A DNA stretch of 19,634 bases, taken from NCBI GenBank assembly GCA_004562765.1, contig SFRL01000054.1:1-19634 (forward strand), given 5' to 3'. Positions 8,101 to 15,527 of the stretch are shown in pieces. The notes under the pieces were generated by a model. It was not told where the DNA came from. It ran no database searches and worked only from the letters and a program-made list of their open reading frames with translations. Each line of letters opens with the position of its first letter. Within the stretch, counting starts at the first letter, position 1. The position numbers and the translations under genes are program-made. Origin of the DNA: a bacterium. GTDB taxonomy: Bacteria > Bacillota > Clostridia > Lachnospirales > Lachnospiraceae.

Positions 8101-11100
8101 AGGACAGCTGGATGCGACTACAAGTTATGACATCTATGTAGATGGTGCAGATAGCGGACAGGATGCAAGATTTACATCTTCCGAGCGCAAGCATACGATT
8201 GACTATTACACAGTCACCGTAAATGTGACCAGAAATGGAGAACCGGTCGATGAGAAATCCGGAGTGACTTTGAAGGCACCCGGCAGAAGCAGCATTCCGC
8301 TGACATGGACGGAAACCGGAATATACAGTACCGTTCAGCCGGCTTCAGACACAGTGTATCAGGTTTGGTTTGGAAGTGAGAATACAGGCAGGACCGTAAA
8401 ATTCCAGCCTGGAAACAATACGGCAACGATTGACTATTATGGATTGACGCTGAATCTGAAAGAAGATGACGAAGTTGTTTCGAATGCGGCAATTACATTG
8501 GTGGCAGACGGCGCCATCGTTGCAAGCTTTGAATTTGACACAGGGCTGAATAGCTATCAGTCACAGATCCGCGGGGCAGGTACATATGACATCTACAGAG
8601 ATGGTGCGGATACAGGTGCCGATTTTGTGGTTAGTTCTGCAAATAAGACGGCAGATGTAAAGTATTACACCGTATCCTATGATGGAGATGGTGAAGATGA
8701 GGGCCAGACCCTCGTAGCACCCTATCTGGTACGTGCCGGTGCAGAAGTGACCGTTACGAGCCAACGGCTGACAAAGGCTGGAGAAACAGGAGAAGGCTAT
8801 AATTTCGCCGGATGGAAGCGCGATGATGATGAGACGGTCTATAAGGCAAAAGATACCTTTATCATGCCGGATCATGCAGTTACCTTAAAAGCAGTCTGGA
8901 TCGCAAATGCAGACTGTGAAGCAAAGTGGACTTATGAGGCAAATGGCAGCCAGGTGACCGAATATGGCACGATGGATCAGGCCTTAGAGGAAGCCGCAAA
9001 CAAGTATGGTGAAGTCACAGTAAGTATCGTGAAAGCTGATGCAAGCGTACATGTGACAACTTCGGCTGAACTGAATTCGGCAACGAAGCTTGTGATCAAA
9101 GCGGGACAGACGCTGATATTAAATGACGGTGTAACAATTACAAACCGTGGTATCATCAAAAATAACGGAAGCATCAGCAAAGCCGGTTCGAACGCTGAGA
9201 TTGTAAATGAAGCAAAGGGAGTGATCGATCAGTCTGCTGACGGTGAAGCTTCTGAGTCAGGGACGATCGGCTGTGATGTGACAGGAAGTGGAACCATCGG
9301 TTTTGGAACGATCGCAGCCGGTTCTACAGTCACAGGCGCAAGACTTTGGGGAGCGATTGAAAATCAGGGAACGATTTTGAACCCGTCAGAGATCGACAGT
9401 GATGAAGGAACATTTACGAATGTAGCAGCCGCAGAACTGACGATTCAGCAGGGATATTCTCTGACAGTGAATGGAACACTGGACAATCAGGGTAAACTGA
9501 CCAACAACGGAACGCTGGATCTGAGCGAAGAGACAGCATTGACGAATTCAGACAGTGCGCAGCTGCTCAATAACGGTACGCTGACAGCGAAGGCAGATGG
9601 TGGCAAAGCCGCCCGTATCGAAAATGCCGGTATGATCAGTAATGGAGCAGGAGCAACGATCACACTGCAGAGTATGGGCGGCAAGAGTGCGTCCATGAGT
9701 AATACCGGTACGATCACAAACGCCGGGGTGCTCTCGTTGACAGCAACGGCAACATTAGATACGACTTATGGTACAGTAACAAATACCGGTAACGGATATG
9801 TTTTGGCATATCGATATGTGGAACCGGACGGACAGATTACAGATGTTCTGGATGGAGAAACCATTACATTCAAACCACAGGTAACTGCGATTGAAAAGGT
9901 GACGGGTCTTCATCAGGTTGTGTATGTTTATGTTACCACAGAAGAGCAGTTGCTGGAATCAGCGTCTGTACATCTGGATGGTATACAGATGGGTGAGGAT
10001 ATCACACTGGAACACGATCTGACATTGTCCGATGGAGCATCCTTGTGGATTCCGGAAGGAAAGTTGCTGGAAGTATCAGATACGACAACAGTGACTGTTG
10101 CAGAAAGCAGCAGTGGCTTGGAGTTGGATGGCACGATCTGGATGCATTCAAAACAAACAGATGGCAAGCTCAGTGATACAGATGGAAAGCTGATCATCAG
10201 TGATACCGGAAGAGTTTACTATCAGTTTGGTGCCGATATCTCTGCGACAGAGAAAATACTTGGCATTGATGAGACATTTGAACTGCAGGCGAGAATGGAT
10301 GCACAATCAGGCGGAGTATGTACCTATCAGTGGTACAAAATAGATGATCAAGGTGTGGAGCAGATGATGATTGGAGAGACCGGTTCTACGCTTGATCTCG
10401 AATGGAATCCCGCGATTGATGCACAGACTTATTTCTGCCGGATCACATGGGAGGATGCAGAGCGGGGAGTTTCTATGACGGCTGATACGCCGACATGTAC
10501 GATCTCCAGCAAGAGCACCACGGATATCACCTTGTCAGCAGAATCCTCACATGTATCGGAAGTACAGGAAGGATCAGAATCAAAGTTTGGTGCCGATAAA
10601 GCAAATTGTAACAATGATTGGACAGCGACGATCAAAGCGGATACCGGATATTTGCTGCCGAACAGTATTTCTGTTACGATCAATGGCGTGCCGGTTTTAG
10701 CAGGTATTGGATATACTTATGATTCCGAGACCGGTGAGATTACAATAAAAGCAGAGAAGATTCGCGGACCGATCGTCATTACCGCAAAAGCAAACCCTGT
10801 GTCTTATCAGATCAAATACGAGATTCAGGGAGCAGAAGGTGCGCCGTCTCTGGGCGAAAAGCAGGAGGACGGAAGCTATGTACAGACCGTGTCCTATAAG
10901 GATGCACTGACGCTGGCAGATATTGGTACACTGACCAGCCCGGGCGCGATCTTTAAAGGCTGGGCAAAAAATGCAGATGCCACAGAGCCGGAATATACAC
11001 CGGGACAGAAGCTGAATGAGCATTTTACGACCACGCAGGATGAGATGCAGACCCTGTATGCTGTATGGCGTGTGAAAGCTCCGGCAGATCCGGATTTACT

Positions 11101-14100
11101 CAAGGATACTACTACGGATCCGAACGATCCGAACTATGGAAAGAGCCTGTTGGAGATCGTTTCCGCCAGTGCGCTGGTATACACAGGCGAACCCCAGAAG
11201 CCGGAATTTGCTTTGGCAGAGGATGAACGTTTTACAGTTACCAATGAAGGTGGAACTGATGTCGGAACCTATTATGTGGAACTGACCTTATCAGATGCGG
11301 CGTACGAATATTATGAATGGCCGGAACGTGACGGCGTGATCGTCAGCGGAGCCGCCATGAAGATCCCGTATCAGATCACAAAGGCGACAAATACATTTAC
11401 GAGTCCTCTGACTTGCGCGGATGTGACATACGGAACAAAGCTGGCACCTTCCGCTGCAGCAAAATTTGGTGCTGTGAAGTATCGTTACCGTGCAGATGAG
11501 AGTGCAGAATGGTCAAATACGGCACCGACGAATGCCGGAACCTATCAGGTACAGGCGTATGTGACCGGTACCGCGAATTATACGGCACTGGAAAGCGAAC
11601 CGATAGAGGTGACTATCGCAAGGGGTGTCTATGAAAAACCGGACACAGCAAAGGTAAAAGCGGTCGATGAGACGATCGAAGGCAAGAAAGACGGACCTCT
11701 GAGCGGATTGACAACGGAGATGGAATACCGGAAAGTCGGTGCAGTTTCCTGGTCGGCCATCACCGTAGATATTTTATCGAAAAACGGTCCGAGAGATCTG
11801 GAAGCCGGAGATTATGAAGTACGCTATGCAGAAAGTCAGAATGCAGAAGCTTCGCCTGCGGTTACGTTAACCGTACATCCGGGTCGCAAGCTGGTGGCAA
11901 CCTATCAGGCAGAGACAGAGAACGGAATCGCGACAGTGGCTACGCAGGAAACTGTATGGGGCGGCAGTGTGACACCGTCTGCAATAGAAGTTCCTGCCCG
12001 TACCGGTTACAGTTCAGGCGGATGGAGCGGACAGTATGAAAATTTGGAAACAGATGTGACGCTGACTGCAATTTATAGCAGCAAGTATATCAAGGTTACA
12101 CTGGATGCGAACGGCGGAACGCTTCAGACAGACAAAAATTATATTTCCGAGAGTTATGGACATGGATATTATGATCCGGCCGGTGGTTTGCTGAGTGCAA
12201 CTTCTGATCCGGTCGAACTTCCGTCCAGAACAGGATACACATTCCTTGGTTATTATACCGGTCTGACAGACGGTGTATGCTACATCGGAGCAGACGGAAC
12301 GCTCACCGATGACGCGGACAATCGTTACTTTACAGGAGCAGACGGTGAGACTGCAGTGCTGTATGCACATTGGGAAATGACCGCGTATGAGTACAAGATC
12401 GTTAAAGCGGGTACGGTAGATGTGAAGGTGTCCGGAGATGCGTATAGAAACACGATCGGATATGATGATCCAAGAACGATCACAGTTTCACCGGCAACAG
12501 GTACAACATTTAATGAAAAATTAATTTATGTCTCTGTGAATGGCGTAGTTGTTCAGACCTATGAGATGACAGCGGATAAAACCTCGATCGTTGTCACAGT
12601 GGACCTGAAATTGCTTGGAAAGCTGGGCAATGTGCTGATCTCCATTGGAGCAGAACCTGTCAGTCATACTGTTACCTACAAATATGCTGACGGTGATGTA
12701 TTGGCAGGTGAGGACATCGAGAGCGGTCTGCCGGCTGAGACACCCTATGTATTTTTGGAAACATCCGGATTGTCCAGCCTGGTAACACCTGTCCGAAACG
12801 GATACACATTTGAGGGATGGTATGAGAAATCCGATTGTTCTACGGCAGCAGTTACAAGTATTCCTGCGAGAACCAGAAAAGATGTGACCCTTTACGCAAA
12901 ATGGACACGCAATACTTATCAGATTGAATATCATACAAATGGAGGTGTTATTTCAGGCAGCGTAACTACAGCGTACACCTTTAGCGAAACAGAGAAAGTA
13001 GAACTTCCGGAGACTGTGACGAGGACCGGTTATGTATTTAAAGGCTGGTATCTGTCTTCTACACTGGATGGAACACGTTATGATGCGATTCCTGCCGGAA
13101 TGACCGGAAATCTGACCTTCTATGCAAAATGGGAGGACCAGATCTGTGCGGTTACGAAGAAAGCAGTAGCAGGTGTGACCTACCACACGTTGAGCGCCTC
13201 CGATCAGGTGAAATACGGAGAGGATTACAGATTTACCATTGAGATCAGCTCGGCTTATAATGGGGAAAATATGAAAGTCTTTTATTACGAGCCGGGCGCA
13301 TCGGGCGAAGTGGTGAAAACAGAACTGACACCGAGTGGTGGAGTTTATACAATCAGCAATATAACAACCCATATTACCATTCAGGTAACAGCAGTCCGTG
13401 AGATCCCTCTGGCACCGACAATGATGATTCAGAGATTTTATCTGGACGACGGAGAAATCAGCAATTATCATGCAGTGCAGCTTGACAGCTTTGTGACGTG
13501 GGGAATTACTCCGGTGCAGGATAAAAATGCACATTATGAGTACCGTGTGGCAGGAAGCGGCAGCTGGAAAACATGGTCCGCCGGTATGTCCTTATCAGGT
13601 GATAAGGTAAGCGCACAACAAATGAATTTCACCGATACTGAATTGTCCGGATTAACGCCCGGGACGGAGTATGAAGTGCGTCTGTTCGTAAAGGATGATA
13701 ATGGTACAGAAAAAGCATCGGATCCGATCGCGTTTCTGATGCCGGTTAAGGAAAAGGAGCCGCCGAAGGGAGAGATCACAGGTAAGATCAGCACAGAAGA
13801 TGATCCGGATCATATAGATCCTAATGATCGGTATAAGACATTTACGGTGTCTCTGAATGAGGGAAGTACTTCCATAGCAGTCCTATATGATGTAAGCAAC
13901 GGGGACGAATTTAAATTCACCGGATTACCGGATGGAGAATACAATCTGGTAGTCATTGATAATGAGACGCAGTATCAGGTGACAAAAATGGTTACTGTCA
14001 AAGAGGAAGAGACAGTTCCACTCGGCGTCATTGTAGTAAAGGCTGAAAAGCAGACCAGGGTGGTGGTGAAAGAAGATGCACCGAAGGTAGCAGTGGATCA

Positions 14101-15391
14101 TCTGAAAGAGGTATACCAAAAGGCGGAGGAAGAATCAGGACCATCGGCGGATATCATAAAGAATGCGATCTGGAATGTAAATAATGCTGGAGAAGGAGCT
14201 ACTTTGTCACTGAACCTGATCGCAGAGAAGTCTGAAGAGAGCGAACAAAAGAATATTCTTAAGGCTCAATCTGTGAAGGAAGCAGTCCCTGATGCGGCTA
14301 TCGCAATGTCTCTGAACCTGACAGCAGAATTGGTGGAGACATATCAGGATACAAGCCGTGTGGTTACGCCGATCAATGATACACTCCAGACGCTGTTGAT
14401 CGCAGTTCCGATGGATGATCTGATGAAGCAGCTGCTCAATAATGGAAAGACACTGTATGTTTATCGGGAACATGAAAATGAATATGGTGCCAAAACGGTG
14501 GATAAGATGGTGCAGCGAGCTGGGGATGTCATAAAAGGGTCTGATTCTCCGGAGGGCTTCTATGCCGATAAGGATGCCGGTTATCTGTACCTGCGTGCAA
14601 ATAAGTTCTCTACCTACGCGGTCGTATATGAGAATCCGACACCGGATACGCCTCAGACGCCGGATACGCCGGGCACACCGGACACACCGGATACGCCGGA
14701 GAGACCGGCGGATGGTGGAGGTGGCGGAAGTGTGAAGCCCGAGAAGCCGAAACCCGAAGAGCCGAAACCGGATGTGCCGGAAGAACCCGAGGATGGCGGC
14801 AATACAAACATCACCGTTGACAGAACCTTCCACAAGCTGCCGCTCACAGAGGCAAAGGCGACCAAAACTGCAGTGAAGGTGAGCTGGAAGCAGGTCGCTG
14901 ATGCAGATGGCTATGTGATCTACTGTGCACAGTGTAACACCAAGAATAAGACCTATAAGTTTAAAAAGATCGCAGTCATCAAGAACGGCTCAAAGATCAC
15001 ATACACAAATAAAAAGCTGAAATCCGGCACCTACTACAAATATTATATCAAGGCTTACAAACTGGTGAACGGAAAGAAGGTATGGCTGGCGAAGTCCAAG
15101 GCGATCCATGCCACTACCTCTGGCGGCAAGTATGGCAATGCAAAGGCAGTCAAAGTCAACAAGAGCAGCGTCGCCTTGAAGAAAGGCAAGACCTTTAAGC
15201 TTCAGGCGGTACAGGTAACAAATGGCAAGCCGATCCAGAAGCATGCCAAGATCAAGTATGAGTCTACGAACAAAAAGGTTGCGACGGTAAACAGCAAAGG
15301 TGTCATCAAAGCAAAGAAGAAAGGTACCTGCTATATCTACGTTTATGCGCAGAATGGCGTGTACAAGAGGATCAAGGTCACTGTAAAGTGA
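5156..15391 (+). CDS. Giant secreted multidomain adhesin-like protein (3411 aa)
   Basis: Probably a very long fibrous surface adhesin or matrix protein. Modules seen, in order: signal peptide 1-38 (TVQA-A cleavage); Gly-rich beta-solenoid-like head ~60-372; three InlB-type repeats 382-674 (endings such as TTIYAQW, KKYYAKW); six 75-77 aa repeats 716-1169; an InlB-type repeat 1170-1252; an Asn/Thr/Gly beta-helix-like stretch ~1280-1690; an Ig-like segment with a C...W...YFC pattern ~1695-1790; another InlB repeat 1884-1976; MBG/YDG-like modules ~1980-2245; four more InlB repeats ~2246-2660; FN3-like ~2750-2870; CnaB-like ~2872-2960; a domain ending in FSTYAVVYEN ~3160; a PDTP-rich linker; and a Lys-rich FN3 plus Big2 pair to the C-terminus. 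There is no sortase motif followed by a TM helix. AAAGGAG (5139-5145) lies 10 bases before ATG. It forms an operon with the preceding paralogue. Confidence 0.88.
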   Translation: MRKNKIYQIAKQMLALVLTLSLVLGLAPAMPATTVQAASNGLPKEALTATANQTLKSDRIYCVETNITITGGANQAGLIVGSTAYIYIAKDCTLTVKGGYASSNSYGGQPGIYLPSGRTLYVTGEGTLKVTGGAGASAGNGTSGGSGAIYHDPDQFRGGDGGNGGRGASGGGAGIGTAGAAGGDGGTGGSGVTYDCNEQDHAGANGGSDGSSGSSSASAGTLLLYGAVKVDASGGSSGSSGSGGGAGGNAQYKWTNTYFAAGGGGGGGGGAASAASGIGAGGAGGGGGAGGGSGATNYSKDNTYILPGNGGSGGSSGGSSGATGSSTITGSNYKTGGSGGSGGGQGSKGGDGTVKKGSAVTVSGRSSTSIGDLNDATPPYPTEFTYRVTPDNNKGTGSTEPQGASISATNSEVSLGYPVNCSEGWSEPTRVGYTFAGYNEKADGSGREYVKYLPDAPVGEKFQATGRWNVAGDTTIYAQWTPNQYKVLLKRNNTDELGEVTDSDGSNNKEQNTTGTTEITATFDKTMPTGITIPQRVGYTFLGYYEQVVADDVDDAAIDPSNTQYYEKDGKPTSATWTKPEDGHVLYARWKRTTYTITYETNGGTLPGDPEITKTEYTYGDQYDLPSDVNKSINNQDYIFEGWYLNDTFTTDQIKTIYPANFGNKKYYAKWTPIKGTRADSELLTIPAHTFPVRNPETGEIEEPGTPEDYDHTQVYTLINGKPAQVDRVELRSGSGSEMKSYVCASDDTGAYGYYSKGSIGTAKIYINGRDTGKTVKSDSNEEIELATAEVTVSKDDVLLTGADVQLRRTDADDHEIIHYLTDNEDGTYSYLWLEDDSEYHIYVNGEDSGKSITLVGGDTQELSYYTIQVQTKRNDALSEVGPVILRSGETELSLTETEKDSGIFEIVSVEDPTVYQVYVDDEQTGQAVSFTSRGRNALQDYYDVEVTTRKDGAPSYIGKVELKSGDTVLAVNGASGNYSVRGQLDATTSYDIYVDGADSGQDARFTSSERKHTIDYYTVTVNVTRNGEPVDEKSGVTLKAPGRSSIPLTWTETGIYSTVQPASDTVYQVWFGSENTGRTVKFQPGNNTATIDYYGLTLNLKEDDEVVSNAAITLVADGAIVASFEFDTGLNSYQSQIRGAGTYDIYRDGADTGADFVVSSANKTADVKYYTVSYDGDGEDEGQTLVAPYLVRAGAEVTVTSQRLTKAGETGEGYNFAGWKRDDDETVYKAKDTFIMPDHAVTLKAVWIANADCEAKWTYEANGSQVTEYGTMDQALEEAANKYGEVTVSIVKADASVHVTTSAELNSATKLVIKAGQTLILNDGVTITNRGIIKNNGSISKAGSNAEIVNEAKGVIDQSADGEASESGTIGCDVTGSGTIGFGTIAAGSTVTGARLWGAIENQGTILNPSEIDSDEGTFTNVAAAELTIQQGYSLTVNGTLDNQGKLTNNGTLDLSEETALTNSDSAQLLNNGTLTAKADGGKAARIENAGMISNGAGATITLQSMGGKSASMSNTGTITNAGVLSLTATATLDTTYGTVTNTGNGYVLAYRYVEPDGQITDVLDGETITFKPQVTAIEKVTGLHQVVYVYVTTEEQLLESASVHLDGIQMGEDITLEHDLTLSDGASLWIPEGKLLEVSDTTTVTVAESSSGLELDGTIWMHSKQTDGKLSDTDGKLIISDTGRVYYQFGADISATEKILGIDETFELQARMDAQSGGVCTYQWYKIDDQGVEQMMIGETGSTLDLEWNPAIDAQTYFCRITWEDAERGVSMTADTPTCTISSKSTTDITLSAESSHVSEVQEGSESKFGADKANCNNDWTATIKADTGYLLPNSISVTINGVPVLAGIGYTYDSETGEITIKAEKIRGPIVITAKANPVSYQIKYEIQGAEGAPSLGEKQEDGSYVQTVSYKDALTLADIGTLTSPGAIFKGWAKNADATEPEYTPGQKLNEHFTTTQDEMQTLYAVWRVKAPADPDLLKDTTTDPNDPNYGKSLLEIVSASALVYTGEPQKPEFALAEDERFTVTNEGGTDVGTYYVELTLSDAAYEYYEWPERDGVIVSGAAMKIPYQITKATNTFTSPLTCADVTYGTKLAPSAAAKFGAVKYRYRADESAEWSNTAPTNAGTYQVQAYVTGTANYTALESEPIEVTIARGVYEKPDTAKVKAVDETIEGKKDGPLSGLTTEMEYRKVGAVSWSAITVDILSKNGPRDLEAGDYEVRYAESQNAEASPAVTLTVHPGRKLVATYQAETENGIATVATQETVWGGSVTPSAIEVPARTGYSSGGWSGQYENLETDVTLTAIYSSKYIKVTLDANGGTLQTDKNYISESYGHGYYDPAGGLLSATSDPVELPSRTGYTFLGYYTGLTDGVCYIGADGTLTDDADNRYFTGADGETAVLYAHWEMTAYEYKIVKAGTVDVKVSGDAYRNTIGYDDPRTITVSPATGTTFNEKLIYVSVNGVVVQTYEMTADKTSIVVTVDLKLLGKLGNVLISIGAEPVSHTVTYKYADGDVLAGEDIESGLPAETPYVFLETSGLSSLVTPVRNGYTFEGWYEKSDCSTAAVTSIPARTRKDVTLYAKWTRNTYQIEYHTNGGVISGSVTTAYTFSETEKVELPETVTRTGYVFKGWYLSSTLDGTRYDAIPAGMTGNLTFYAKWEDQICAVTKKAVAGVTYHTLSASDQVKYGEDYRFTIEISSAYNGENMKVFYYEPGASGEVVKTELTPSGGVYTISNITTHITIQVTAVREIPLAPTMMIQRFYLDDGEISNYHAVQLDSFVTWGITPVQDKNAHYEYRVAGSGSWKTWSAGMSLSGDKVSAQQMNFTDTELSGLTPGTEYEVRLFVKDDNGTEKASDPIAFLMPVKEKEPPKGEITGKISTEDDPDHIDPNDRYKTFTVSLNEGSTSIAVLYDVSNGDEFKFTGLPDGEYNLVVIDNETQYQVTKMVTVKEEETVPLGVIVVKAEKQTRVVVKEDAPKVAVDHLKEVYQKAEEESGPSADIIKNAIWNVNNAGEGATLSLNLIAEKSEESEQKNILKAQSVKEAVPDAAIAMSLNLTAELVETYQDTSRVVTPINDTLQTLLIAVPMDDLMKQLLNNGKTLYVYREHENEYGAKTVDKMVQRAGDVIKGSDSPEGFYADKDAGYLYLRANKFSTYAVVYENPTPDTPQTPDTPGTPDTPDTPERPADGGGGGSVKPEKPKPEEPKPDVPEEPEDGGNTNITVDRTFHKLPLTEAKATKTAVKVSWKQVADADGYVIYCAQCNTKNKTYKFKKIAVIKNGSKITYTNKKLKSGTYYKYYIKAYKLVNGKKVWLAKSKAIHATTSGGKYGNAKAVKVNKSSVALKKGKTFKLQAVQVTNGKPIQKHAKIKYESTNKKVATVNSKGVIKAKKKGTCYIYVYAQNGVYKRIKVTVK
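5543..6272 (+). repeat. Gly-rich coding region of the giant secreted protein
   Basis: This codes for residues ~130-372, with GGDGG, GAGIG and long Gly runs. It is preceded by a GIYLPSGRTLYVTGEGTL strand that aligns with the GVTVPKGSTLTLKGEGTL strand of the upstream protein, so the heads of the two proteins are paralogous. Confidence 0.8.
7301..8662 (+). repeat. Six tandem 75-77 aa repeats in the giant protein
   Basis: Repeat boundaries fall at residues 716, about 790, 865, 942, 1017 and 1094, ending at 1169. Each of the last four starts with YY(T/D/G) and ends with YQVYVDDEQTG, YDIYVDGADSG, YQVWFGSENTG or YDIYRDGADTG followed by ~18 residues. The spacing of 75-77 residues is very regular, but the DNA is divergent, so these are old duplications. 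Confidence 0.78.
8993..9805 (+). repeat. Asn/Thr/Gly-rich beta-helix-like repeats in the giant protein
   Basis: Short strand-turn units recur: NNGSI, NQGTI, VNGTLDNQGKLTNNGTLDL, LNNGTLTA, ENAGMISN, SNTGTITNAGVLSL. A ladder of NNGTL/NxGTI units with ~10-25 residue spacing is typical of right-handed parallel beta-helices. The fold is inferred. Confidence 0.6.
14638..14810 (+). repeat. PDTP/EKPKPEEPKP linker coding repeat
   Basis: This codes for a low-complexity Pro/Asp/Thr then Pro/Lys/Glu linker (residues ~3162-3218) that separates the body of the giant protein from the C-terminal FN3-Big2 pair. Such linkers usually span the cell wall or act as flexible stalks. Confidence 0.8.
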
Positions 15392-15401
15392 GTGTAAAAT
15401 A

Positions 15402-15447
15402 AAAAAGCTGCTATACTGATCGACAAGAGACCGGTATAGCAGTTTTT
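15402..15447 (+). terminator. Terminator of the secreted-protein operon, possibly bidirectional
   Basis: CTGCTATAC (15408-15416) pairs with GTATAGCAG (15434-15442). T5 follows, and A6 precedes at 15401-15406, so the stem can extend through A-U pairs and can also end transcription on the other strand. Confidence 0.85.
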
Positions 15448-15456
15448 GAAATAAAA

Positions 15457-15486
15457 TGTGTTTTATCCGCAATTTTATGTTATAAT
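15457..15486 (+). promoter_or_regulatory. Extended -10 promoter of the PAS-GAF-GGDEF gene
   Basis: TATAAT at 15481-15486 is preceded by TG at 15478-15479, making a perfect extended -10. The -35 region (TGTTTT at 15459-15464, 16-bp spacer) is weak, as is common for extended -10 promoters. The gene is thus transcribed separately from the giant operon. Confidence 0.7.
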
Positions 15487-15527
15487 ACCAAAAGCTATAC
15501 AAAAGAAACGATTCATCGAGGTACAAA

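Noticed and set aside
14838..14855. LPLTE as a sortase-like motif in the giant protein
   Set aside because: It lies ~180 residues before the end, inside the FN3 start, and is not followed by a hydrophobic segment and a basic tail.
2434..15526. Many long open frames on the minus strand opposite the two secreted-protein genes
   Set aside because: They are rich in Arg, His, Leu and Pro, as expected from reading Gly/Thr-rich codons backwards, lack ribosome binding sites and overlap well-supported genes.
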